DNA of 5,620 nt, taken from an uncultured Bacilli bacterium. GTDB lineage: Bacteria > Bacillota_I > Bacilli_A > RF39 > UBA660. The stretch lies in assembly GCA_934122215.1 (NCBI GenBank), contig CAKOWF010000054.1, forward strand, positions 1 to 5,620, given 5' to 3'. A program made the translations under genes and the position numbers. Under the pieces are notes generated by a model. The model had not been told where the DNA came from and did no database searches. It saw only the letters and a list, made by a program, of their open reading frames with translations. Shown piece after piece: positions 1 to 5,569 of the stretch; the stretch's first letter is position 1, and every line of letters begins with the position of its first letter.

Positions 1-67
1 TTTCTGCAAATATAAATGTTAAAACTAATATAATAATACTTAATATTATAATTGTTCTTTTTTTCAT
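1..67 (-). CDS. N-terminus of an exported or membrane-anchored protein (partial)
   Basis: Only the first 22 codons lie in the window; the gene continues past base 1. The start is the ATG at 67-65, chosen because GGGAGGA (72-78) sits about 5 bases upstream, an excellent ribosome binding site. The visible residues begin MKKRT, followed by about 15 Ile/Leu/Val/Thr/Phe residues and then FAE. This is a typical signal peptide (basic n-region, hydrophobic h-region, possible cleavage after Ala) or a single N-terminal membrane anchor. No lipobox Cys is seen in the visible part. The ATG overlaps the TGA of the upstream pseudogene as ATGA, so the gene probably belongs to the same minus-strand transcript as the VanZ-like gene. 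The mature protein is outside the window and its function cannot be named. Confidence 0.7.
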   Translation of the reverse strand, partial: MKKRTIIILSIIILVLTFIFAE

Positions 68-654
68 ATAATCCTCCCAACAAACAAATTACAATTTACC
101 TTATGACTTGCAAATATGAGTGGAAGAATAGCACAAGCGTGTACCTTAAGATAATCATTCATTCTATTTTCTATAATTACTTTTATTTTTGTTTCTTTTA
201 ATATAGGTTTTATAAATTCATTATTTATATCTTTTCCATCTACTCTTCCAATTTCAATTTTATTTAAACAAATTGAGTTTATATACCCTTCATATTTTTT
301 ATCAGCAGCCATAAAAAATGCGAATAATACATTTTATTCATATATTTTTCTACAGATATATTATTGCCCACAAATACTATATTTTTACTCTTATTGTTTT
401 CTATGTTTGGAACAAGATTATCTAAAGAAGAAAATCTTGAAACTATGAATAGTATATCATTTTTGTCTAATTTTTCAATTACATTAAAATAATCTACTGT
501 TTTCTTTTCAAATTTATGTTTTATAATAAGTCCATTATTTTTTAAATTTTCATAAGTTTTATTTCTAGCTAAAATAGTTACATCATTACCTTTTTTTTAT
601 AGAATGCGCCAAATTTTATCCAAATACACCAGCACCAATAATTAATATTCTCAT
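64..654 (-). pseudogene. Broken ketopantoate reductase-like (PanE/ApbA family) gene
   Basis: Read from the ATG at 654 (preceded by AAAAGGA), the first frame gives MRILIIGAGVFG, the NAD(P)-binding GxGxxG start of PanE/ApbA proteins, then hits TAA at 618-616. A second frame, open from codon 590, continues as GNDVTILAR and then DILFIVSRFSSLDNLVPNI, the expected Rossmann-fold segments. Near 331-337 the homology moves to a third frame: NVLFAFFMAADKKYEG, then SICLNKIEIGRVDG and MNDYLKVHACAILPLIFA. This matches the family's middle region, including the helix usually written MDAWLKTHA. The frame ends at TGA 66-64 just after the segment NCNLFVGRII. About 197 codons remain against roughly 300 for the family, so most of the C-terminal helical domain is missing. 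Two frame changes, an internal stop and a lost C-terminus indicate a dead gene. The frame changes fall in A/T-rich runs, so sequencing error could explain some of them, but not the lost C-terminus. Intact members reduce ketopantoate or similar 2-keto substrates. Confidence 0.75.
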
Positions 655-676
655 TAAATCAATCCTTTTCTACAAA

Positions 677-1198
677 CTAATCTTTATTACTTTTTATGTA
701 TCTTAATATTCTTACTAATATAGGTTTAAATATTAAATATAATATATATCCAACAATTCCACCAATGACATTCGTTATTATATCAGTTATATCAGATGAT
801 CTAGCACCATTTATTAATGGCTGTAAGAGTTCTATGCTTAAGCTTAATAAAAAAGTATAAAATATTACATTAAATAATTTTGTATTTTTTTCTAGTAGTG
901 GAATTAAAAGTCCAAATGGTATTGTCATTAAAACATTTAATCCAACTTGTCTAATAAAATCCCCTCTACCATTTAAAATATCAATAAAAGGGACTAAATT
1001 CATTGGATGATATGGATGATTAAATATGAATGGCAAAGATATTATTATTGGCATTAAAGTAAAGTATAATACGAATGATAAATATACATACATTGTTGTA
1101 TTTACAAGTAATATATCTCTACCTCTTTCCTTCCATTTCTTATAAAATTTCCAAAAATATATTATTATTAAAATGATAAAATCTATTATTTCTTTCAT
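677..1198 (-). CDS. VanZ-family membrane protein
   Basis: This 173-residue integral membrane protein has about four to five hydrophobic segments (roughly residues 5-18, 31-56, 86-102, 108-125 and 138-162). VanZ-family marks are present in order: NLVPF (67-71), a conserved Asn followed by PFG (N88, 94-96), SIELLQ (121-126), an Arg (R133), then DITDIITN (136-143) and GG (146-147). The start ATG is supported by TAGGAGGT about 5 bases upstream. VanZ itself gives low-level teicoplanin resistance, but most chromosomal relatives have no proven role beyond the envelope, so no resistance is claimed. The stop is TAG; the pseudogene ATG follows after 22 bases and the exported-protein gene after that, which suggests one minus-strand transcription unit. 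No convincing promoter was found in the gap upstream. Confidence 0.85.
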   Translation of the reverse strand: MKEIIDFIILIIIYFWKFYKKWKERGRDILLVNTTMYVYLSFVLYFTLMPIIISLPFIFNHPYHPMNLVPFIDILNGRGDFIRQVGLNVLMTIPFGLLIPLLEKNTKLFNVIFYTFLLSLSIELLQPLINGARSSDITDIITNVIGGIVGYILYLIFKPILVRILRYIKSNKD

Positions 1199-1223
1199 AG
1201 CAACCTCCTACTTATTTTTGTAT

Positions 1224-1373
1224 TCATAAATTTATTTTTTTACATATTTCTAATACTTTTTTCATAGTGTTAGCAGTTCTTATAGTGATTTTATATTTTA
1301 TGTATGTGTTTGTTGTTTTACTCCACCAATTTGATTTTCTATAATTTTTCAAATTGTAAATTATTAATTTAAT
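1224..1373 (-). pseudogene. Possible gene remnant, weakly like the tail of ribosomal protein bL28
   Basis: The gap between the glycosylase and VanZ genes holds one open frame of 49 codons, from just after a TGA (1376-1374) to TGA 1226-1224. Its later part contains NWWSKTTNTYIKYK and then TIRTANTMKK, ending in INL. This resembles, from memory, the C-terminal half of cyanobacterial/plastid-type bL28 (an NLQ...WW...RLRLSTKAIKTLEKK pattern). No start with a ribosome binding site is present (only a bare TTG at 1352 and an ATG at 1265). The N-terminal CxxTGK...SHS part of bL28 is not seen in any frame upstream. If real, it is a fragment; a chance open frame in AT-rich DNA is equally possible. Confidence 0.2.
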
Positions 1374-1399
1374 TCATTTTATTAAATTTTTCTACATTA

Positions 1400-1942
1400 C
1401 TATTTTTTATTATACATAAAGCAATCTTCTTCATGTGAATTAATAACACCTATAGCTTGTAAATAAGAATAAATTATAGTAGTTCCTACAAATTTCATTC
1501 CTTTTTTAATTAAATCTTTTGAAATACTATCTGATAAATCAGAACTAGTTAAATTTACTTCAAAAAAAATATTCCCTTTAGTAAAAATTTTTAGATAATT
1601 ATAAAAACTTCCATATTCATTTACTATATTTTTAAATATCTTAGCATTTTCAATACTTGCTTTTATTTTTAATTTGTTTCTAATTATATTTTTATTTTGT
1701 AACAATTCATTTATTTTAGATTCATCATATAAACATATTTTATCTATATCAAAATTATCATAACATTCTTTAAAAAATTTTCTTTTATTTAATACACATT
1801 CCCATGATAATCCAGCTTGAAATGATTCTAATATAAGCATTTCAAATAAATATTTATCATCAAAATTAGGTATTCCCCATTCTTCATCATGATATTTAAT
1901 ATAATTAATATTATTTAAATTGCACCATTTACATCTTTTCAT
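1400..1942 (-). CDS. tag: DNA-3-methyladenine glycosylase I
   Basis: This 180-residue cytoplasmic base-excision repair enzyme removes 3-methyladenine from alkylated DNA, leaving an abasic site. It matches the Tag family along its whole length. The N-terminus has MKRCKWC, then YHDEEWG (17-23), LFEML and LESFQAGLSW (38-47). The middle has IIRNKLKI and the C-terminal part has KGMKFVGTTIIYSYLQAIG and SHEEDC. By comparison with E. coli Tag, C4, H18, H170 and C174 are the expected zinc-snap ligands, E39 matches the catalytic Glu38, and W47 lines the base pocket; all are present. The length is close to the usual 185-190. The ATG is preceded by AAGGAAA (1951-1955), and an extended -10 promoter lies about 100 bases upstream. 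The gene seems to be transcribed singly or to read into the VanZ gene; no clear terminator follows it. Confidence 0.95.
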   Translation of the reverse strand: MKRCKWCNLNNINYIKYHDEEWGIPNFDDKYLFEMLILESFQAGLSWECVLNKRKFFKECYDNFDIDKICLYDESKINELLQNKNIIRNKLKIKASIENAKIFKNIVNEYGSFYNYLKIFTKGNIFFEVNLTSSDLSDSISKDLIKKGMKFVGTTIIYSYLQAIGVINSHEEDCFMYNKK

Positions 1943-2046
1943 ATTTTATTTCCTTATTAATATCCTCTCATTTTAATTAACCAAATATTTTTTTGAATTT
2001 TATCTTTAAATTAATATTATTCAAATTTTATAAAAAAACTATTAAA

Positions 2047-2078
2047 ATTATAACATAAAGAAGAAAATCAAAAAACAA
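2047..2078 (-). promoter_or_regulatory. Extended -10 promoter for the tag gene
   Basis: On the minus strand, TGTTATAAT lies at 2055-2047: a perfect TATAAT with the extended TGn motif. A -35 is poor: TTGTTT at 2078-2073 would leave a 20-base spacer. An extended -10 can work without a good -35. Transcription would start near 2040 and give a leader of about 95 bases before the glycosylase ATG. The same nine bases form the -10 region of the tRNA-Trp promoter. Confidence 0.5.
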
Positions 2079-2139
2079 ATAAAACTATTTATTTCTATTT
2101 TCTATCTATTTTATTAATTTTATGATATCATATAAATAG

Positions 2140-2165
2140 AAAAAAACTAGTACACTGTACTAGTT
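2140..2165 (-). terminator. Rho-independent terminator of the tRNA-Trp gene
   Basis: A perfect 9-bp inverted repeat (AACTAGTAC / GTACTAGTT, arms at 2165-2157 and 2153-2145, 3-base loop) is followed on the minus strand by a run of seven T (2146-2140, the first two within the stem). It starts 10 bases after the tRNA CCA end. This is the classic layout for ending a stand-alone tRNA transcript. Confidence 0.85.
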
Positions 2166-2175
2166 AAATATCATA

Positions 2176-2249
2176 TGGCAGGGGTGGCAGGAGTTGAACC
2201 CACATGAACGGTTTTGGAGACCGTCATTCTACCATTGAATTACACCCCT
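2176..2249 (-). tRNA. tRNA-Trp, anticodon CCA
   Basis: The minus strand folds as a full cloverleaf. The acceptor stem is AGGGGTG (2249-2243) with CACCCCT (2186-2180). The D-arm is ATTC-loop-GAAT. The anticodon stem is ACGGT/ACCGT with loop CTCCAAA, placing anticodon CCA at 2217-2215. The T-arm is GTGGG-TTCAACT-CCTGC with two G-T pairs. The discriminator base is G, as usual for bacterial tRNA-Trp, and the 3' CCA is encoded (2178-2176). The anticodon reads UGG only, consistent with TGA being a stop in the neighbouring genes. It has its own promoter and terminator and no adjacent tRNA. Confidence 0.97.
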
Positions 2250-2262
2250 AAAACAATATGAT
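2235..2262 (+). promoter_or_regulatory. Candidate promoter for the CPBP protease operon
   Basis: TTGAAT (2235-2240, inside the tRNA gene) and TATGAT (2257-2262) are spaced by 16 bases on the plus strand, giving a leader of about 37 bases to the ATG at 2306. The -10 overlaps the -10 of the opposing tRNA promoter. It is the best plus-strand candidate seen, but AT-rich DNA gives many such matches. Confidence 0.35.
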
Positions 2263-2289
2263 TATAACATATTTATTTTAATTTAACAA
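2261..2289 (-). promoter_or_regulatory. Promoter of the tRNA-Trp gene
   Basis: On the minus strand, TTGTTA (2289-2284) and a perfect TATAAT (2266-2261) are separated by 17 bases, and the -10 carries an extended TG (TGTTATAAT). Transcription would start near 2254, about 5 bases before the mature tRNA 5' end. Confidence 0.7.
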
Positions 2290-2305
2290 TAGAAAGAGGT
2301 AATTT

Positions 2306-2992
2306 ATGAAAAAATATTTAAAAAATTGTAGTATTGGTATATTAGTTATACTATCCTATTTTTTACTTCCAACATTAATTAAATCTGTAATATCATACTT
2401 AGCTAATGAAGCACTTAGTGAAGAAGTATCTGTTATATTATCTATAATAATAGAGATATTAACACTTGCTGTTATATTATTACTATTTAATAAAAGAATC
2501 AAAGAAAATTATATTGATTTAAAGAAAAATCACAAAAAATATTTTTCTAAATATTTTAAATTTTATTTAATAGGATTAGCTATAATGTATATTAGTAATG
2601 CTATATTAATATTTGTATTTAATGGTGGACTTGCTGGTAATGAAGAGTCTATTAGAAGTATATTATTAGTACACCCAATTTATGTTTATATATCAGCAGT
2701 ACTAATAGCACCTAGTGTTGAAGAATTAGTATTTAGAGGTGCTATAAAAAATATAATACCAAACAGTATTTTATATATATTATGTTCAGGATTAATATTT
2801 GGAGGAATGCATTTAGTTGGAAATATTACTTCAATTATTGATTTATTATACATAATTCCTTATTCATCTTTAGGTATAGCATTTGCTTATATATATTCTA
2901 AAACCGATAATATTTTTGTTACTATGATGCTTCATACAATGCATAATGGAATATTAATTTCAATACAAATTGCGGTGATGTTATTTGGATAA
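2306..2992 (+). CDS. CPBP-family intramembrane metalloprotease
   Basis: This 228-residue polytopic membrane protein has about six to eight hydrophobic segments and carries the three CPBP (Abi/CAAX-protease-like) motifs: EELVFR (139-144, EExxxR), FGGMH (165-169, FxxxH) and HTMHN (210-214, HxxxN). The predicted catalytic and metal-binding Glu, His and Asn residues are all present, so it is likely an active membrane-embedded protease of the type that includes the yeast CAAX protease Rce1 and bacterial bacteriocin-immunity or peptide-processing proteins. Its substrate is unknown; no bacteriocin precursor or prenylated target is visible nearby. The ATG follows AAAGAGGT with 5-bp spacing. Its end overlaps the start of the metallophosphoesterase gene by 8 bases, so the two are co-transcribed and probably translationally coupled. 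Confidence 0.88.
   Translation: MKKYLKNCSIGILVILSYFLLPTLIKSVISYLANEALSEEVSVILSIIIEILTLAVILLLFNKRIKENYIDLKKNHKKYFSKYFKFYLIGLAIMYISNAILIFVFNGGLAGNEESIRSILLVHPIYVYISAVLIAPSVEELVFRGAIKNIIPNSILYILCSGLIFGGMHLVGNITSIIDLLYIIPYSSLGIAFAYIYSKTDNIFVTMMLHTMHNGILISIQIAVMLFG
2974..2979 (+). promoter_or_regulatory. Ribosome binding site that supports a TTG start
   Basis: GGTGAT, a perfect match to part of the anti-Shine-Dalgarno complement (AGGAGGTGATC), lies inside the last codons of the CPBP gene, 5 bases before TTG 2985-2987. It decides the non-ATG start of the phosphoesterase, since that frame has no ATG until far beyond its first catalytic motif. Confidence 0.6.
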
Positions 2993-3803
2993 AAAAATAA
3001 TAAAGATAATAGTTGTTACATTTTTAATAATAACAATTATATCTATTTCAATAATTATTTATGCAAGATATATAGGAACAAAAAATATAAAAGTAAATGA
3101 AATAAAATTAGTAGAAAATATACCTGATGATTTTAAAGGATTTAAAATTGTTCATATTAGTGATATACAATATGGTAAAACAACATTTGAAAAAGAGCTA
3201 AATGAACTCAAAGATAAAATAAATTTAACTAAACCAGATATTGTAGTATTAACGGGGGATTTAATTAATAAAGAAGCTAATCTAACTGAAGATGATAAAA
3301 AAATATTAATAAATTTTTTAAGTGGAATAAATGTTAAAATAAATAAGTATGTTGTTACTGGTGATAATGACAATTTTGATGAATTTGATGTTATTATTAA
3401 AAATGGAGGTTTTATAAATTTAGATAATAGTTATGACAAAATATATAATGGTAGTTTAAACTATATTATGATTTATGGTATGGGTAATGATGCTAATGTT
3501 AATTTAGAAGTAAATGAAGAAAATATTTATAAAATACTTATTACTCACAAACCTGATATGATTGATTCTGTAGTAGATAATTTTAATTTAATACTAGCAG
3601 GCCACTCATTAAATGGACTTGTTAATTTACCATTAATTGGGCCCCTATTTTTAGAAGATGGCGCTAAAAAATATAATAAAGATTTTTATTTAATTAATAA
3701 TACTAAATTATATATTTCTAATGGTATTGGTACAAACAATTATAGTTACAGATTATTTAATAGACCATCATTTAATTTTTACAGAATAACAAATAAACAA
3801 TAG
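2985..3803 (+). CDS. Membrane-anchored YkuE-like metallophosphoesterase with altered motifs
   Basis: This 272-residue protein has one N-terminal membrane segment (about residues 7-28) and a calcineurin-like phosphoesterase domain on the outer face. The family outline is complete: KIVHISDIQYG (54-64), DIVVLTGDLIN (85-95), VVTGDND (123-129), ITHKPD (186-191), AGHSLNG then LPLIGPL (205-221), and the end LYISNGIGT...NRPSF typical of YkuE-type proteins. Several usual ligand or catalytic positions differ: DxH is DIQ (Q62), GNHD/E is GDND (126-129), and the GHxHGGQ motif is GHSLNGL (L209). D60, D92, H188 and H207 remain. It may be an active subfamily with changed metal binding or a degenerate enzyme. 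Relatives have been linked to cell-envelope or lipid-A-type substrates, but none can be assigned here. The start is TTG at 2985, overlapping the CPBP gene by 8 bases. Confidence 0.85.
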   Translation: MDKKIIKIIVVTFLIITIISISIIIYARYIGTKNIKVNEIKLVENIPDDFKGFKIVHISDIQYGKTTFEKELNELKDKINLTKPDIVVLTGDLINKEANLTEDDKKILINFLSGINVKINKYVVTGDNDNFDEFDVIIKNGGFINLDNSYDKIYNGSLNYIMIYGMGNDANVNLEVNEENIYKILITHKPDMIDSVVDNFNLILAGHSLNGLVNLPLIGPLFLEDGAKKYNKDFYLINNTKLYISNGIGTNNYSYRLFNRPSFNFYRITNKQ

Positions 3804-3822
3804 ATTAAAACTATTGTTTTTT
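3795..3822 (+). terminator. Rho-independent terminator of the CPBP-phosphoesterase operon
   Basis: A perfect 9-bp stem (AAACAATAG at 3795-3803 with CTATTGTTT at 3811-3819, 7-base loop) runs into six T (3817-3822). The left arm holds the last two codons and the TAG stop of the phosphoesterase gene, so coding and terminator sequence overlap. Confidence 0.8.
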
Positions 3823-3856
3823 GTAACATTATTTTTTTTATTTCTTAAAATATATT

Positions 3857-3862
3857 AGGTGG
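3857..3862 (+). promoter_or_regulatory. Ribosome binding site of the small hydrophobic protein
   Basis: AGGTGG sits 5 bases before ATG 3868. It selects that ATG over the in-frame GTG at 3859, which lies inside the binding site itself. Confidence 0.55.
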
Positions 3863-3867
3863 TAAAT

Positions 3868-4041
3868 ATGCCAAGAAATTGTAATGGTAGATTTAGATGG
3901 TTATTTTGTTTATTAATTTTAAGTATATTAATTTTTTATCAATTAATTATTACTTTTTTTATAGTAACTAGATTTAATTTATTTATCCTATTTGTTTTGT
4001 TTTTATTAATTTGTTTTACTATTTTCCGAATAATATGGTAA
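3868..4041 (+). CDS. Small two-segment membrane protein, unrecognised
   Basis: The frame encodes 57 residues from ATG 3868. A short basic head, MPRNCNGRFRW, is followed by two hydrophobic stretches (about residues 13-33 and 38-56) with a turn at about TRFN and an end FRIIW. A good ribosome binding site supports translation. It follows the terminator of the upstream operon, so it would need its own promoter; only a weak TTGTAA/TAAAAT pair with a 19-base spacer is seen. It converges with the YsxE-like gene and overlaps its last 36 bases on the opposite strand. T-rich DNA readily yields Phe/Leu/Ile frames, so a chance ORF cannot be excluded. No family is recognised and no function is proposed. 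Confidence 0.5.
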   Translation: MPRNCNGRFRWLFCLLILSILIFYQLIITFFIVTRFNLFILFVLFLLICFTIFRIIW

Positions 4042-4905
4042 AACATAATCTTTTGTTTTATATAAATTATCTATAGCATCACTTATTTTTTGACACATTT
4101 CAAATTCATTATTATTAAATTCTATTTTGTCTGGTAATAATATTAAAATATGAAATAATAATTTTTCTTCTTCTAATAAAGGATATGTTCTTTCATATCT
4201 TTTTAATAATGTTTCAAAGTCATACTTTAAGTTATTTTTTTTATATAATTTGTATAAATCATATATTGGTAAATCTATTTTTGATTTATCCCAACTTATT
4301 AAATAATTATTTTGATTTTTTAAAAAATGATCTATATCTAAATTATTATGAATAACAACATAGCGTTGTTTTCTTTTTTCTTTTACTATTTCTTTCCATT
4401 TATTTAATAAATTATTTTCAAAATTTAAAGTATCAAAAATTATAGAAATATTTCGAGCTAATAAATTTTCACTTGGACTATATATTATCTTATTTTCAAT
4501 AATAGTCATTATATCATTATAATAGTTATATAAATAGGCAATGTTATTGTTTATATCATCATATATTTTATCAAAATCATCTATATCTACTTCTTTATAA
4601 TAAGTAGTCTTACTATGTAATAAAGCAATTAAATCTATCATGTCCATCATTTTTTGTTCTTCTGGCATATCTATATCTTCTACATACTCTATTAATTCAT
4701 AATCATCAGCTGAATTACTTAATAATTTTGGAAAATAATCAAAATTTCTTGATAATAAATATTTTAATATATCATTATTATCTCTATTTTTATTTTTAAT
4801 GACATATTTCCCATTTTTAGTATTTATTATAGTTGCCTTACCATTCTTTTGATATGATTTTGGAACTATATTATATTTTTTTAAAAATTCACTTATTTCA
4901 TACAT
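4006..4905 (-). CDS. ysxE: YsxE/CotS-like spore coat protein (degenerate kinase fold)
   Basis: This 299-residue protein resembles the CotS/YsxE family, whose members have an aminoglycoside-phosphotransferase-like kinase fold and sit in the spore coat. Visible landmarks are YVIKNKN (34-40; K37 at the position of the ATP-binding Lys), IALLHS (93-98), VVIHNNLDIDHFL (183-195) as the catalytic-loop equivalent, ISWDKS (203-208) where active kinases have the metal-binding Asp, and LPIYDLYKL (212-220). The usual HGD of the catalytic loop is HNN here, so the catalytic Asp is replaced by Asn, and the protein may be a pseudokinase scaffold. Identification rests on these landmarks together with its position: its start overlaps the SpoVID-like gene by 8 bases, the same pair and order as spoVID-ysxE in Bacillus. 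It has no good ribosome binding site of its own, so translational coupling is likely. Confidence 0.75.
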   Translation of the reverse strand: MYEISEFLKKYNIVPKSYQKNGKATIINTKNGKYVIKNKNRDNNDILKYLLSRNFDYFPKLLSNSADDYELIEYVEDIDMPEEQKMMDMIDLIALLHSKTTYYKEVDIDDFDKIYDDINNNIAYLYNYYNDIMTIIENKIIYSPSENLLARNISIIFDTLNFENNLLNKWKEIVKEKRKQRYVVIHNNLDIDHFLKNQNNYLISWDKSKIDLPIYDLYKLYKKNNLKYDFETLLKRYERTYPLLEEEKLLFHILILLPDKIEFNNNEFEMCQKISDAIDNLYKTKDYVLPYYSENSKTN

Positions 4906-5521
4906 TTGGAATTATTAATTTATCCCCTATTTTTAATTCTTCTAAATTATTATAGATTTCTAATTCTTCTTTAGTTATATTATACTTAGTTAATATATTC
5001 TCAATAGTATCATTTTCTCTTACTATATATACAGTATAACTTTTATATGTTTCCACATCACTTACACTTGTAAATACATTTGATATAGGATTTTCTTCTT
5101 CTATACATCTTTTTTCTTCTTTATTTTCTTCTCTTGTCATTTTTTCTTCAAATTCTTTACTTTCTTCTATAATATCAGGCATTTTGTCCTCCATTTCTAT
5201 TTCTTCTAATTTATCAATACCAACTTCTATATTAATAGAAAGTACTCTTTCATTTATTATTTCATAATAGAAGTCATCAATATCAACTATTGCATTATCT
5301 AATACATATCGTTCATCTAAAGCAATTTCAAAAGGTATATTATAACTAAAATCATCAGTTACAGTACTTGTTAAAGTCATTTTATAACTACCACTTATAT
5401 CAAAACTGCCTATTACTGAATAGTCTTTTATTTCTAAATTATGTTCTAAAGAAATACTTGTTATTTCTGCTATATTACTTTCAAAAATTATTTCTTTTTT
5501 AAACGGTATTACTTTTTTCAT
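4898..5521 (-). CDS. spoVID: SpoVID-like spore coat morphogenetic protein with C-terminal LysM
   Basis: This 207-residue protein has no signal peptide or membrane segment, fitting a mother-cell protein at the forespore surface. Residues 1-105 form a beta-rich domain like the SpoVID N-terminus (VIGSFDISGSYKMT, 36-49; IPFEIALDERYV, 62-73). Residues 106-145 are a very acidic linker rich in Glu and Lys. Residues 162-205 are a LysM domain (YTVYIVRENDTIENI, then YNNLEELKIGDKLIIP). In Bacillus, SpoVID is required for encasement of the spore by coat proteins, binding SpoIVA and SafA, and is about 575 residues long with a long acidic middle and a C-terminal LysM. This version keeps both ends but has a very short middle. 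The ATG is preceded by GAGGAG, 8 bases away, and by a sigma-E-like promoter. Another LysM spore protein such as a SafA relative is less likely given the YsxE-like neighbour. Confidence 0.8.
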   Translation of the reverse strand: MKKVIPFKKEIIFESNIAEITSISLEHNLEIKDYSVIGSFDISGSYKMTLTSTVTDDFSYNIPFEIALDERYVLDNAIVDIDDFYYEIINERVLSINIEVGIDKLEEIEMEDKMPDIIEESKEFEEKMTREENKEEKRCIEEENPISNVFTSVSDVETYKSYTVYIVRENDTIENILTKYNITKEELEIYNNLEELKIGDKLIIPNV

Positions 5522-5541
5522 ATTACACTCTCCTCAGTTTA

Positions 5542-5569
5542 AGAGTATGAAAAAAAAGAATTAATATTC
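5542..5569 (-). promoter_or_regulatory. Sigma-E-type (mother-cell) promoter of the spoVID-ysxE pair
   Basis: On the minus strand GAATATT (5569-5563) fits the sigma-E -35 consensus and CATACTCT (5549-5542) fits seven of eight positions of the -10 consensus CATACA-N-T, with the final T in place. The spacer is 13 bases, one short of the usual 14-15. Transcription would start near 5535, almost on the GAGGAG site, giving a very short leader. Sigma-E control is what is known for Bacillus spoVID. Confidence 0.55.

Noticed and set aside
64..312. 82-residue stand-alone small protein
   Set aside because: The frame is the middle part of a PanE/ApbA-like protein whose earlier parts are found directly upstream in other frames, so it is a piece of a pseudogene.
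677..1198. Glycopeptide resistance role for the VanZ-family gene
   Set aside because: No vanH/A/X, ddl-like or two-component genes are nearby; most VanZ-family proteins are chromosomal and unrelated to resistance.
1327..1356. 8-bp inverted repeat (CAATTTGA / TCAAATTG) as a terminator for the tag gene
   Set aside because: It has a 14-base loop, an almost all A-T stem and no T-run on the minus strand after the hairpin.
2121..2132. 12-base palindrome TATGATATCATA as an operator
   Set aside because: It is short, all but two bases are A or T, and it lies beyond the tRNA terminator; such palindromes are expected by chance in this base composition.
3152..3373. Minus-strand open frame of 73 codons
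   Set aside because: It lies entirely inside the metallophosphoesterase gene on the opposite strand, has no ribosome binding site, and its sequence is a low-information mirror of the real gene.
3859..3867. GTG at 3859 as the start of the small membrane protein
   Set aside because: The GTG is part of the AGGTGG ribosome binding site for the ATG at 3868.
4039..4060. 7-bp inverted repeat (TAAAACA / TGTTTTA) as a terminator for the small protein
   Set aside because: The stem has a single G-C pair and no T-run follows on either strand; the bases are explained as coding sequence of the YsxE-like gene.
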